From NCBI GenBank assembly GCA_028023455.1, contig JAQFVV010012990.1:62001-126000 (forward strand): a stretch of 64,000 nucleotides of DNA, given 5' to 3'. Source of the DNA: Epiperipatus broadwayi. Taxonomy: Eukaryota > Onychophora > Udeonychophora > Euonychophora > Peripatidae. Positions 49,930-62,258 of this stretch are shown here, in pieces. The translations under genes and the position numbers were made by a program. Position 1 is the stretch's first letter. Each line of letters begins with the position of its first letter. The notes below the pieces were generated by a model. The model had not been told where the DNA came from, searched no databases, and was given only the letters and a program-made list of their open reading frames with translations.

Positions 49930-50185
49930 TCCTGATTTCTCCACTTTTAAGAGCAAAGTTGATTAGTGGTTTCCATACATTATGTATAATCACACTAGGT
50001 TGGCTTATGGGATTTTTTGTCATTGTCATGTGAGCAGATTTTTTAAATTTTCTTCTTTGTACCTTTTCTTCTCTATCCAATATTTTTGTATTTTCCCAAT
50101 TGAACATATGTTCATCGGCACATACATGGTCTGTTACCTTAGACACATCTGATTTCTCTCTACTAATCATCAGTTTGGGTTCTTG
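49930..50185 (-). pseudogene. Penelope-like element C-terminal fragment
   Basis: Within a 129-codon minus-strand frame the middle part has the pattern of the region after the GIY-YIG centre in PLEs. D-H-V-C-A-D-E-H-M-F-N-W is followed by I-L-D-R-E-E-K, R-R-K-F-K-K-S-A, then N-P-I-S-Q-P-S and W-K-P-L. The RT and the GIY and YIG motifs are absent. It sits directly beside the SINE head, and its other side meets 'gacattcaatatgcatatt', a sequence also at the SINE tail end, so PLE fragment and SINE form one composite block. It is not functional. Confidence 0.6.
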
Positions 50186-50275
50186 ACATTCAATATGCAT
50201 ATTAGATGATGAAAATAGTCCAATATAAAAATACAACTAGAACACCACCATCAAAACCTTCAGGAAAACATCAAG
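50186..50275. repeat. Outer flank shared with the 43170-43795 palindrome
   Basis: 'aatagtccaatataaaaa' and 'agaacaccaccatc' match, in reverse complement, the left flank of the palindrome at about 43190-43250. Confidence 0.6.
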
Positions 50276-52783
50276 AATTAAAACTTTTAATGTGTGATAT
50301 TTCTTCTTACCATGATAAAATAGAAGTATTATGTAAAAAAGTATGTTAATCTAATGAGCAGATTATCCATTAATCATCTAAAAATGGGCCATAGATTTAG
50401 TATTCAGGAGTTTGTCTTGCTAACTAATTTTGTATAAAATGAACATTACAGTATAAAACTTCTTAATTATTTTAAAAGTTAAATATATCTATTTTTTCTC
50501 ACACTAATTTTTTGCATCTACTAGAGTAAAGAACAACCTTCTTTAAAAAATGTCACTCTTTAGTAATTGTGAATTCAAATCATATAGGATCTCATCCCAC
50601 ACATACATATTCTTAAATTTAAAAAAAATATTTTTATTTATATATCTTTATGTGTGTAGTTATTGTATACATTAATAAGCAGTATTATTAATAAAGCATT
50701 GGTGAAAAAGTGAACATTACAGGAAGTATTATTATTTACAATAGACTTATATTAAATAAAAGCAATGTTATTTAGCTTAGTTTCTTTAAAATAAAACAAA
50801 TAGATAAAAGGTCACTACAGTCAATAAATTAATAGGATGGTAAGGCATATGTTTTTCTGTTATTTGAAAATAGAGACAGTATGAATGTGTAACTAAAGAA
50901 AAACAGACATTTATAATTACCCATAAATTATAGATTTTATTTTTATAATTTCTGAGTGTTTAAATTGTCAAAAGGGAGAGAAATACTTTGACAATGGAAC
51001 TATTAATTTCTTTTTAATTGCTTTTGACTAAATATTCTGTTTTATATCTCAGATGACATTTATTTTTGTGGGAAGAAACTTTTAACATGGACAAAGTTGA
51101 GGGGGGTGACAAAACTGGCAGATATTTAAAAACTGCTGAGAGGAAAGAGAGAGATTGTGCAAGGGTTATTCAGGGGAGTATCTTTCAAGCTCTGAGAAAC
51201 AGAGATGATTTTTTTTTCTCTTTAACTTTTTTTCTTAGAAAAAGTTAAAGCAAAATGTCAAACTCTTGCTTTGAACAGCATGGCAGAAATTGTGATGATG
51301 TCTATGGCAGGTAAGTTAGTCTGGAGGGATGGATCAAGATTAAATCCCTAAAAAGAAGTTGAAGAAAACAAAATAAAATGGTGTTCTAAGAAACATTTAC
51401 AAACTGCTACTGTGGAAAGAAAATGAAAATGGTGTTTATATATTTTTCTAGTTATAAGACAACAAATATGCTTTGCTAATCTTGCTATTTTGTTCTCTAA
51501 AATCTAACATCATGGGTTGATTCACTAATCTATCTGTGAACTCACATATAAATCATTAATATTTAAAGAATGGCTGAGTTTAAAACCAACCACATGTGCT
51601 GTCTGAGATACTTCTTTTTTGTCTCCTGTCCTATTAAAGGATCATCATCTTTGAGGGGAGGGAGAAGGGAAAAGAAGAGAAAGAGAATAAAATGTATGAA
51701 AGCCATACAACCAACCTCAACTAGTCTACAAATCAGGGTTTTTTAAAGTATCTTCATATTCATCACAAGTTTCTGCAATAACTTTTAAAATGGTAGGAAC
51801 AAGCTAAACCAACCAGTTGAAGCTATAAATAAGAGAGAGGTCTGATATTTGAACCTGGGACACTGATAAGAACTGAGAATGGATCGGGTAACTTTAAAAT
51901 TTGATTAACTGTTTTCTTTACTTATTTAAAAGTAATCATTGCAGCTCTTTCAATAGTCAAACATTTTTTTCTTTTAATACAGAAACATTAAAAGTTGGTT
52001 TATTGATTGTATTATTATCATTATTGCATAATAACACTTGCACATACAATTTAAAATTTATTAAACTTAATTTTTCATTATCTTTTGATATTTTTTTATA
52101 TATTGTAATACTAAAATGTCTTTTTATTATTGTTACTTATTTAGTGCAATAATTGAGCAACCTATCAATATATGCTTTATAATGTTTTTTTTATTTATTT
52201 ATTTACATTTTGTATAATTTGTGTTTGCTAAAGATTTAATAATATTTTTTCATATTTTTTTTATATATTTGTGATTTATATATTAATGCATAATATCAAG
52301 GAACACATTTTAACATAATATATGTTGACATATCACAGTGTGTGTGTGCATGTGTAACTGCTTATACAAACAAATCAAAAATAGGTTAGTCTAAAGTCTC
52401 ATTGATTAATAATTATTTTAAGGGAGCAAATTAAAGAGCAGGGTTTTACGCATGTAGGTAAGTAAATACACACATATTGAGTGAATGAATTTTACCTTTA
52501 TGACATATGTAACAAGTAGGGAAAATATTGAATAAGCATTCAGTAGAATATTTTTTATGTCATTTTAAATCAGCTTATTTTAAAATAGGTTGGAACATGA
52601 ATATATATTTAAGTTTATTTGGTTATGCATACAGAGTTAAATATTTTGTTTTAATTATGTATTTAATTGATATTGCAGTCAATTATATAATTAGCAATTT
52701 GATTTATTAAAAGGAAGAATATTAATAAATATAATTATACCATATTTGGTTTCTGAGTTCTTATTATTAGTAGTATTGTTAAT
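50276..52783. other. Non-coding stretch with one exon-like segment
   Basis: A weak exon candidate at 51239-51310 is described among the findings. Otherwise no gene or repeat was recognised. Open frames at 51066-51248, 51901-52152 and 52528-52710 have no domain. Confidence 0.35.
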
Positions 52784-54480
52784 AATATTTTAATTTGCAA
52801 AGTGCTGATAGTTGAAAATTGAAATAAATCGAGATAGTGCTCATTACAATACTTAACTGACAGCCAATCAGATGGCATACATAGCTGTCAAAAATGACAT
52901 CCAAACCCAAACACACAACAAAGATTTTACAAAAAAAGCATGGCCACCCTTTTCTCTACTCTTCTTTCTATATATCTAAGCCAGTTTTAAGCACTTAGGT
53001 TTAAAAGCTTAAAGCTTTAAATATCTTCACAAATAACCCACTGAGTCTAAATCATAAACATACAATGCAAAGTTCTATGATTTATTACGAAGTAGTTTTT
53101 AGAATACATAAAAAGCATTAAAAATGTAAATAATATTTTAATTTGCGAAATGCCAATAGTTGAAAATTGAAATAAATTAAGATACTGCATATCTCTAGCA
53201 CTCATTACAATACTTAACTGAGAGCCAATCAGATGGCACAGATAGCTGTCAAAAATGACATCCAAACCCAAACACACAACAAAGATTTTATGAGAAAAGC
53301 ATGGCCACCCTTTTCTCTATGCTTCTTTTTATATATCTAAGTCATAAGCATTTAGGTTTGAAAGCTTGAAGCTTTAAATATCTTCACAAATAACCCACTT
53401 AGTCTAAATCATAAACGTACAATGTGAAATCCTATGATTTACTATGAAGTAGTTTTTAGAATACATAACAAGCAGTAAAGAATGTAAATAGTATTTTAAT
53501 TTGTTAAGCATCGATAGTTGAAAATTGAAATAAGTTGAGATACTGCAAATCTCTAGCACCCGCTACAATGCTTAATTGACAGCCAATCAGATGGCACAGA
53601 TAGCTGTTGAAAATGACATCAAACCCAAACACACAACAAAGATTTTACGATAAAATGGTGGCCACCCTTTTTTCTATTCTTCTTTCTATATATCTAAGCC
53701 AGTCATAAGCATTTAGGTTTGAAAGCTTGAAGCTTTAAATGACTTCACAAATAACCCACTGAGTCTAAATCATAAATGTACAATGCAAAATCCTATGATT
53801 TATTATGAAGTAGTTTTTAGAATACATAACAAGCAGTAAAGAATGTAAATAATATTTTAATTTGCGAAGCACCATAAGTTGAAAATTAAAATAAATCGAG
53901 ATACTGCAAATCTCTAGTGCTCATTACAATACTTAACTCACAGCCAATCAGATGGCACAGATAGGATTTCATGTTGTATGTTTATGATTTAGACTCAGTG
54001 GGTTATTTGTGAAGATATTTAAAACTTCAAGCTTTCAAACCTAAATGCTTATGACTGACTTAGATATATAGAAAGAAGAGTAGAGAAAAGGGTGGACACC
54101 CTTTTCTCATAAAATCTTTGTTGTGTGTATGGGTTTGGATGTCATTTTCAACAGCTATCTGTGACATCTGATTGGCTGTCAGTTAAGTATTGTAATGAGT
54201 GCTAGAGATTTGCAGTATCTTGATTTATTTTCAATTTTCAAATATCGGCACTTCGCAAATTAAAATATTATTACATTCTTTACTGCTTGTTATGTTTTCT
54301 AAAAACTACTTCGTAGTAAATCATAGGATTTCGCGTTATACATTTATGATTTAGACTCAGTGGGTTATTTGTGAAGATATTTAAAACTTCAACCTTTCAA
54401 ACCTAAATGCTTATGACTGGCTTAGATATATAGAAAGAAGAGTAGAGAAAAGGGTGGCCACTCTTTTCTCATAAAATCTT
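52784..54480. repeat. Satellite array, tandem then inverted (about 350-360-bp unit)
   Basis: Units start at about 52784, 53132, 53490 and 53851 with 'attttaatttgc'-like sequence. Each contains 'cagccaatcagatggca', 'tggccacccttttctct', 'aggttt.aaagcttgaagc' and 'cacaaataacccactgag'. The fourth unit stops after 'gatggcacagatag' at about 53963. From there the array runs on the opposite strand for about one and a half units, to about 54480. No protein is encoded; the open frame at 53047-53277 (minus) is within a unit. Confidence 0.85.
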
Positions 54481-54534
54481 TATTAGTATTGTTGTTGTTT
54501 TTTTCCTGATTTTATCATTTTAATTATAATCAAT

Positions 54535-55545
54535 CATCATCACTCTTGAAATGGTAAGTGTTGGATAGTAATTTACATATAATAATGTTTTGGGATCACA
54601 CTTTACATAAAACCAAGTTTTAAGTAATTATAGGTTAATAGCAAAAAGCTAAAATTTTATGTTGTGCCAATGGGTTTTGACCATCATCATGAATGGTGGA
54701 TATTACTGGTTAACTCACCATTTGAGCAAATAATGTTTCAAGCAAATAATTATAAATTTATAAGAATCTAAATTTTATGTTATGAGATTCATCTGATAAA
54801 TATTGGTAATTAAATCCCATTTTAAATATAATAATGTTTTGAGTAAATAGTGGTTTATAAAAAGTTACATATCATGTGATGAGATTTGTTATGATCATTC
54901 ATCATCACTGGTAAATATTGATGATTAAGCTATCATTTTAAATATAATAATAATTTAAGTAAATAACCATAAATGTATAAAAGGCTAGATTTTAGGCTGT
55001 GAGATTCATTATGATCAGTTTTCATCGATAGTGAATATTAATAATTAAATCCCAATTAATAATTAAATTCCAGTTTAAACATAATGTGGTTTCAAGTAAG
55101 TGCTTATATGTTTATAAAAGATAAATTTGTTGTTGTGAGTTCATTATAAAGGCTGGGGCTGGAATCATCATCATCATCACCATTATACCACAATTAATAA
55201 TTAAAATTTAAATAAATAGGTTTAATGGCCAACCATAAATAATGGTCCCCACTATGTTTGTTTGTGAGCCATTAGTAAGAGCATATATGCATCTGTACAT
55301 CAATATGCTTAAACTGAGCTGGTAACACCTATAAAAGTGTTTAGTATCTGTAAAAGTGTTGGATATTGAAATTTTATGGTATTGGGATCTTATTGTTTTA
55401 TTGATTAGCTAAAATATAAGGATATCATTTTTTATTCATCCAAGTGCATGTGTAGTAAAAAATATACCAAATGGGTTTGAACCTGTACACTATGGACAGA
55501 TGATATTTATCTGAATTTAAAACAATCTAGTGGCACCCAGGGGTA
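54535..55545 (+). repeat. Composite dispersed repeat, multi-unit copy
   Basis: About five units of roughly 115-120 bp, each with 'aaatataataatg'-like and 'attcattatgatcattcatc'-like blocks, are followed by a 'atcatcatcatcacc' run and the tail 'gggtttgaacctgtacac' and 'caatctagtggcaccc'. It is the same architecture as 48040-48700, where a single unit is present. Confidence 0.6.
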
Positions 55546-57094
55546 TGTGGAAAGAGGAAAGGAAAGGATTCTTTGTTGAAAGAATCTATTATTGGAGAGA
55601 AGCGTAATGCACTCCATGGATTTCACTATAATTTTATTCAGTTGCTATGGCTAATATTGATTTATCTAGTGACAATGGCTAGTATATTTTATTAGTTACA
55701 ATACCTTTCCAATAATGAAAATATTTTAAATCTTAAATGACGCCAGTGATGATTTTTATTTTGTTTGTTTAGAAATAAGATAATTTATTTATCTCTCTTT
55801 TCTTCATAGCGTAAGCTTGTGTTTTTAAGACCTATAGAGGTCCCTACCTTCGTATTTTTCAGACGCTTATTTCTAAGGTTACAGCCTTAGTAAATTATTA
55901 CTTATTATCTCATTATTGTAATGATTAGATTAATATTTATAATAGTTGCAAACGGGCTTTATATTTCTTTATAGTTACCGAATGGCAGTAGCTACAATAA
56001 TAATATATATTTATGTTGGTTACAAATTGGCTATCATGTCTATATTCATTGCCATTACAAAATGGCTGCCCAATCAGGGCTAGAGATATGCCATATACAT
56101 GAGATGAGAAGTCAGAAGGGCCTCAGGTTCCATTTTGTAACAGATATTTTATTTAGTTACAAATTAGTGGCTATCAAATATCATAACATATTCTAATTAA
56201 TTATAATAAACTAATAATTTACTGTAAGGGAGAGACAGATATTCATGCATTTTTTTTTTTTTTTTTTGAGATTTTTGAAGATGGCAAGCTTACTGGCTAA
56301 AAAATAAGTTTCGTAATTTTTGTTTATCTATTCATTTTTACATTATTTCAGGTAGTACCCTTTCTAACAATATACACATTATTATTATTATTATTATTTA
56401 AACATGTATATATTTATTAATTATTAAATAGATCGAAATAAAATTCGAAAATTTTAGTTTTTTATTTATTGCTGCTTTGAATTACATTTTTTAAAAAACA
56501 AACTTTATTTTTACCTTTTTTTCATTTTAAAATTTTACATTATATTTTATTTCTTTCTCAGTAGTTTTATAATACTTCATTCAGAATTCATTAATGTTTT
56601 ATAAAACAGAACACCTGATTGTGACAATCACTGAATCTAGTTTTCAATTTTTATTTTTAAATATTTTTTTTCTCCCATAGAGAATAATATTATAGACTTA
56701 ATGCATTTCTTACTATATATATATGTAAAATATTTTATTTTTAATTCATTTCAAAATTTGATATTCAAAACATTAAAAAAACAAATTCTCTTTTTCAGAT
56801 AAAAAAATATTTGACATATACAATAATTATATTCCTTTATTGTATGCATAAAAGACGTTTTTGAATTTCATATAAAGCAAATGTATGATATTATGCTAAA
56901 TAGGGTGAGAATTCAGAGATAAATTTCTTTTTAAAAAATGGTGAAGTAAAAATAGAATTATATTCATCAAATATTTTTTAAATTGTATTTTTTAAGCAAA
57001 TGTAAATGTGCAGTGGGGAAAAAACGATGAAAAGTTAATGCAAAGTATAGGTGTAAATGGTAATCTAGAAACCTTAAAAAACTTGCATAACTGA
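55546..57094. other. Non-coding stretch
   Basis: Poly-T tract near 56252 and an ATT run near 56380. No gene recognised. Confidence 0.4.
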
Positions 57095-57355
57095 TGTGGA
57101 AAAATAGCAAACTTTTTCCTACACAATAGTGCAAGATTTAGTAATCAATAGTCATTAGAATTTTTTGTATGTCACAATCCTTTCCAATACATCAGATTAG
57201 TTTCCAAAACTCCTCATTGATGAAAGTTATAAACCAAAAAGCAGTCTTGCAATATTATGGCATTGGAAAGCACTGAACAAATTATGGTACATAACTTTGT
57301 AGCAATCTATTAATTATTAGAGCTTATTCTAGGTGGCATTATTGTGTAGGTATAA
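57095..57355. mobile_element. Fold-back/MITE element, copy I
   Basis: Left arm 'cctacacaatagtgcaag' with 'tagtaatcaatagtcat' and 'ctcattgatgaaagtta'; right end 'ttctaggtggcattattg'. The arms are diverged. Confidence 0.55.
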
Positions 57356-58505
57356 GAAAAAAAGTGTTTATATGATGTTATAGTGCTTTATAAAGGTGTA
57401 TATTGATTTTAAAAAACCAAAGGTACCAATATACACACATACTGAACTGGTTTCAAATGTAATGAAAAAAAGTTTAAACTTTGTGGTACTAAAATGCATG
57501 AACATACAAAGCCGAAGAGAAATAAATATTAATACAGATAGATACAAACTAAATATCTGCATCTACATATGTGGCTAAGTGCTTTCAAGGGCCAGGGTCC
57601 TCATATTTATAGCCATCTTGTAAATAAATAAATTGATTAAGAATGATGCAAATTTATGCAAATGAGATAGTTGTGCATTCCATTTCCTGGAGATTTTGTA
57701 ACAAGAGTCTTTTCTGTTTATTGAGTCATTATCTTTAGCAATAAAGTAAGCCTCTTTTATCATTCTCTTGAGATCATGTCAATCTCTGCAAACAACCATT
57801 GGATCTTTAGGTTGGCAATCATGGCCAGCTGAGCTGTGGTCCACTGTAAAAACCGCAAGTAGTTTTTAAAATATGTATCCAGATCTGATTCAAGATCAGA
57901 TCTATATAAGTATTTAAGCAATATCGTTTGCATTCAAAACTTGAGATGTTTTGAATTCTGATATTTTTATCATCAATACCAAAATGGAATTAAAGGTGAT
58001 TGTTAGATATATGATTATATTACTTCCAGTTTTGAATTTCAAATCCTGATAAAAGTAAAAGCTGGGGAAGTACTGCAATCAATTAATTATTGACTGCTTA
58101 AGTTTGTTATGAGAGGTCAAAAGAGTAGAGAGTTGCTCTTATTATTTTATATAATATGTATTCACTATCTTAATATAGGTATTTTGAATTAACACATATT
58201 GATTTACAAGTGTTAAACTTACACTATTCACAACTTTGACAGAATCAGCTGTAGATAAATACAATAATGATTATCACTAATCATTTACTAAACTAGAAAT
58301 TATCTCTAGCACAGATATAAACTTTAAATCCTAGTTAAAGATAAATATATTTGTTTTTTAATCAAATATGCATGCATGGAGTAATTCAATTTTATTTCTA
58401 TTTTATCATGAGTAATATCTTTTCTGTATATACTTAATATCCTCCACACACACTTTTTTTAAAAAATACATTAATGAAAACATATTAAAAGATAACTGAC
58501 CCTCA
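57356..58505. other. Non-coding stretch
   Basis: No supported gene. Open frames at 57368-57763 overlap on both strands and show no domain. Confidence 0.4.
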
Positions 58506-58509
58506 ATAT

Positions 58510-58760
58510 ATTGTACATATTGTGACAGTCAGATGATGTATGTTGGTTTAACCCAGTTCAAATACTAGGTGAAAGTACCTTGAGGCCACCCATATACGAG
58601 ATATTAAATCAAGAATACTATGACCTCTGCCCTATTCACCTATTCTCGAGGCTAACTACGAACCAACAACATTATCTGAGACACGCATAAATTATTTTCT
58701 CACTGACCCAAAGCTTAGCATCAGCGAAGAGAAACATGGATGGGAACACCTATGGAGCTA
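58510..58760 (+). pseudogene. Possible relic of a GIY-YIG-bearing retroelement
   Basis: One frame from about 58515 reads Y-C-T-Y-C-D, then M-M-Y-V-G-L-T, the spacing of the cysteine pair and Y-x-G-x-T of PLE-type GIY-YIG domains. A shifted frame then gives H-I-R-D-I-K-S-R and later K-H-G-W-E-H. Stops and shifts are frequent. The match is short and may be coincidental. Confidence 0.3.
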
Positions 58761-59529
58761 AATAGTTAAATGTGCAAAAGTACTAAGAAAAATGTGTTTT
58801 GCGTGCCTGGATCATTGGAAAAGCAAAATAAAGCATTAAAATAAAATTAGAAAACTGAAGCTTTTTAGTTAAATAATATATTTAATTAATGACTTTTTTA
58901 AAATATTAATAATGTTTTAATGGCATCCACTATTCCCCTAAATTAATGAAAAACTAATTAGATAATAAAAACAGATTAAACGATATAATATTTTTACGGT
59001 CTTAATCGTTTCTTCCCAATTTTAATAAAATTGTCAACTCAAATCTCCTCGATAAAGCACAGTAAAAAAATCTTTCACAAAGCATTTTTAATTGATTTGC
59101 ACTAAAAACAGACAGTTTAAAATTATTTAAGACATATATAGCTAAATCAGATATACGTAATAAGCTAATGGCGGACAAAAGAGGCATTATTGAGGAGATC
59201 AAGTTGGCAAACAAAGGAAACTTACTCGTATTTATTTTACAAGCATAATTGGAATTAGAAAGGTATTTTAAATGAAAATGAACTTTTAACTTATACCGCA
59301 ATGGAATAGGAAATATTTATACATGTTAGTAATGAAGAATAGCGAAGGAAAAAGGGTTAAATATATAGATAGATGATCATGCAATATATATATATATATT
59401 TCTAAGACTAGTGGTTACATAACAAATATAATTAAATACATTTCAGAAATATAATTCAATGAAGCAATTAAGAAAGATATGAACAAAAAAGGATAGAAAG
59501 TAAATAGTTCAAAGGAGGAGAGATACAAT
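58761..59529. other. AT-rich non-coding stretch
   Basis: No feature recognised. A 99-codon minus-strand frame at 59002-59301 has no known motif. Confidence 0.35.
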
Positions 59530-60129
59530 TACCATTCTGTTTTCTTGGTCATGTTCCCTCAAAATGCATGGCTTGATACGTCCATCGATAGGTATTTTCC
59601 CGGACAAGGAAAGTAGAAACACATAGCATGCTTTCATGAAAAGTCCTACAGACATGGCACAGAGTTCAGACTACTATTGGGTGGATACTATAGCATTTTG
59701 ATGGTATTTAGAACCTCGGCGGCAGGCAAAGCTTTGCCTAACCACCTAGCATGGTAGAATCCATCAAATTCATATGACTTTAAGCTTGTAGCATGTTCAA
59801 ACTTCTCCATGATTTCAAAGACAATGGTTGAAAACTTTTTTGAGCAAAATGGAAATGAGAAGCAAAATCTGGGAGGTTCAAAGCACAGGAAAAATCTGAA
59901 TGAATTCTCTACAGAGAAATCTCAGCAAGCAAAAGCAAAATCTGACAAAAGCAAGCACAAGAAAAGCCTCCAGAGAAGTCTGAATGCAATCTCCAACAGG
60001 AAAATCTGAAAAGCCAAGTCTTTTATTCACTCTCCTATTTATACCTTTTTTGTAAGCTACCTTCTATTGTTTTGCCTATGATCTTAGATCTTGATAAGCC
60101 ACCCCACATTCCTTTGTTTCAAGGTAACA
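59530..60129 (-). repeat. Possible 3' LTR of the Ty3/gypsy element
   Basis: On the minus strand, downstream of pol, a stretch beginning TGTTACCTTG at 60129 holds a TATA box TATAAATAGG (60043-60034) and, 7 bases later, AATAAA (about 60026-60021). This arrangement suits a retrotransposon LTR. An A-rich tract precedes the start. The other LTR lies outside the window, so neither end can be verified. Confidence 0.35.
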
Positions 60130-60849
60130 TTTTTTAAAAATAACTTTTACTTTTTTATTTTAAATTTCTTTTTTTAAACTTTGAATTTTATTAATTAAAA
60201 AAGAAAGGGAAGGCCATCTTTAATTTGCCTTGAATGGGCTAACTAATTACAAACATACATTCTTTTAGAAAATGTTGGCGGGCTTATCTCAAAATAAAAA
60301 TCATACGCCATATTTTAACAAGATTTTAAAAAGAAAAAAATATATTATTTCTTTTAATAATATAAGCATTTTATTTCAGCAGAATTTTGCATTAACTCAT
60401 ATATATATATATATATGCTTGACGTATATATATGTTTGACTAATAGGTTTACAAGTAATTTTTATTAACAGAAATCTAATTTTAGAATGGAATTTATTTA
60501 AAACAAAATATTTAAATGCAATACAATAAGCATAATTAATTTTAACTTTAATGCAAAACCCTGCTGATATTGGACTATAAACTTAATTCAGGCCTACAAT
60601 ACTAATTAAGTTTATAGGAGGCTGTGAAGCATGGATCGGACTTCAGATCCATTGCTTCATTTCCCAATAGTTAGTGAGCAAAAAAAAAAATGTTAAAAAA
60701 ATGCTGTTGCTTCAGGTCAGAGGTAAAAATTTTGTGCCAGGTGAGTTCAAGCCTACTCTTTATTTGCTGTAATACTTAATTTGTTACTAACTATGGTGTT
60801 TTCTTTCTTTTACTCATATAACTAGGGTTCAGGTCAGTGTTGATTTTAG
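60130..60849 (-). other. Region between gypsy pol and the possible LTR
   Basis: No open frame or recognisable protein remains. A poly-A/T patch lies near 60682-60705. Confidence 0.4.
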
Positions 60850-61367
60850 TCTAACAAGGTATGTATCTATTTTTAATTTCCAATTTTTCTGGGGTCTGGT
60901 GGTATGCAAGGTTTTAATTTTCTGGCATTGTATACTCCTTTTATGCCATTACTATCTTTCAAAAGGAAAGCATTTCTTTCGCATTCCTTTTTCAACATGC
61001 ATAGCCCTTGATATATTGGGAAAAACTTTTTGAATTCTTTCTGTGATGCATTACTTGGCCTAGGGTCTCTCAGCCATACTTGCTCCCCTTGCCTGAATTC
61101 ATATTGCTGGTTTCATTTTTTATTTTTTCCAGTGCAGTGCTGCCCGTTTTAATCATTCATATGCTATCTTTTGACCTTGTAGTTTATCTATCTTCTCCTC
61201 TTCCATCAGCATTTTGGTTTTAAATAACTGAGGACATTCTTTCCCATAATGCAGGCAAGTTAAAGTAAACCCTGTCAACTCATTCATTGTGTTTTAATAT
61301 ATTGTACCACCTTTTCAGTTTTATTTACCCAGTCCCGATGGTTGGTTGATATATATGTCTTAAAGAG
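60850..61367 (-). pseudogene. Gypsy integrase C-terminal region
   Basis: Decayed minus-strand coding continues after the integrase core. V-W-L-R-D-P-R near 61090-61070 is the usual start of the C-terminal GPY/F-type module, followed by N-A-R-K-L-K-P near 60915, the conserved R-x-L-K-P ending. Stops are present between 61140 and 61320. In the family this module contacts DNA during integration. Confidence 0.6.
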
Positions 61368-62258
61368 TCACCCTATTTCTCGCATGACTCTTTCACAAGG
61401 ATTAGCCTGTGGATTTCTAACGGAAGTTAGCCTGTGATGAATTCCTTGTTTAGCAATCCATGTCTTCCATTCTTTGGATGTAAATGCTGTGCCATGATCA
61501 GATATCACTATCTGAGGTTTTCCATCTTCCAGCAATTGTTTTTCCCGAAGTGCCTTTATTGCACCTCTAGAGTTTGCTGTCCTTACTGGGTATGCTTTCA
61601 CGTATTTTAAAAACACATCATATGTGACAAACAGATACTGGAATCATCAAAACATCGGTAATGGTCCATAATGATCTACAGCTAGCAGCTCATTTGGTTT
61701 AGATGTGAGGATCGGTTTTGGCTCTCCTGCATACAATTGATTTGGTGCCTTGCTCCGAGCACAAATCTCACAGGTTTTCAACACATGTAAGATCTGTGAG
61801 TACATCCCTGGCCAATAAAATTGATGTTTTATTGCTTCTTCTACTTTCTGAGGACCATAATGTCCCACCGACTGATGGATGTGGGTAATAATTTGGTTTC
61901 TCAATTTGTGAGGTATTATGACTTTCCATGGATTGTGAGGGCTTTTGGTATTAATCTGAAGGATCCCATCTGTGATTCTGTATTGATTATAGTGCCTACT
62001 GGCTGCCATCTTAGATGTAATAATGTTAATTATTTTTTTATATTGAGCATCCTGGGTCTGCCAATACGCTAAATTCTGGAGGTGAGATTCCATTGTGTTT
62101 CTTGCTGCAGTTGTCATTATCTTCATTATCTGGTTTCCTAAATCTGGATTCTGAGCAGCCATGGGCACAGGGTGGTGGCTTAAAATATCAGCCACAATAT
62201 TCAGTGATCCCGGGCAATAAATAACACTATACCGAAACTGTTGAAGAATCAGCCCCAC
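61368..62258 (-). pseudogene. Gypsy integrase: zinc-binding and catalytic core
   Basis: Two minus-strand frames (61647-62258, 203 codons; 61368-61616, 82 codons) carry the integrase. The first begins in the RNase H tail (V-A-D-I-L-S), then has the HHCC zinc module: H near I-H-Q-S-V-G-H-Y-G-P and C-E-I-C-A-R-S. The first catalytic aspartate is in A-V-D-H-Y-G-P. Two adjacent stops follow near 61636-61641. The second frame has S-D-H-G-T-A-F-T-S (second aspartate) and N-P-Q-A-N-P-C-E-R (glutamate), completing the D-D-E triad. The enzyme would insert element DNA into the genome. All catalytic residues remain but the stops make it inactive. Confidence 0.85.

Noticed and set aside
51239-51310. Next ankyrin exon
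   Set aside because: Its open frame needs phase 1 junctions, whereas the ankyrin exon ends in phase 0, and no ankyrin motif is visible.
53047-53277. A 76-codon minus-strand open frame
   Set aside because: Falls within a satellite unit; the frame is not kept in the other units.
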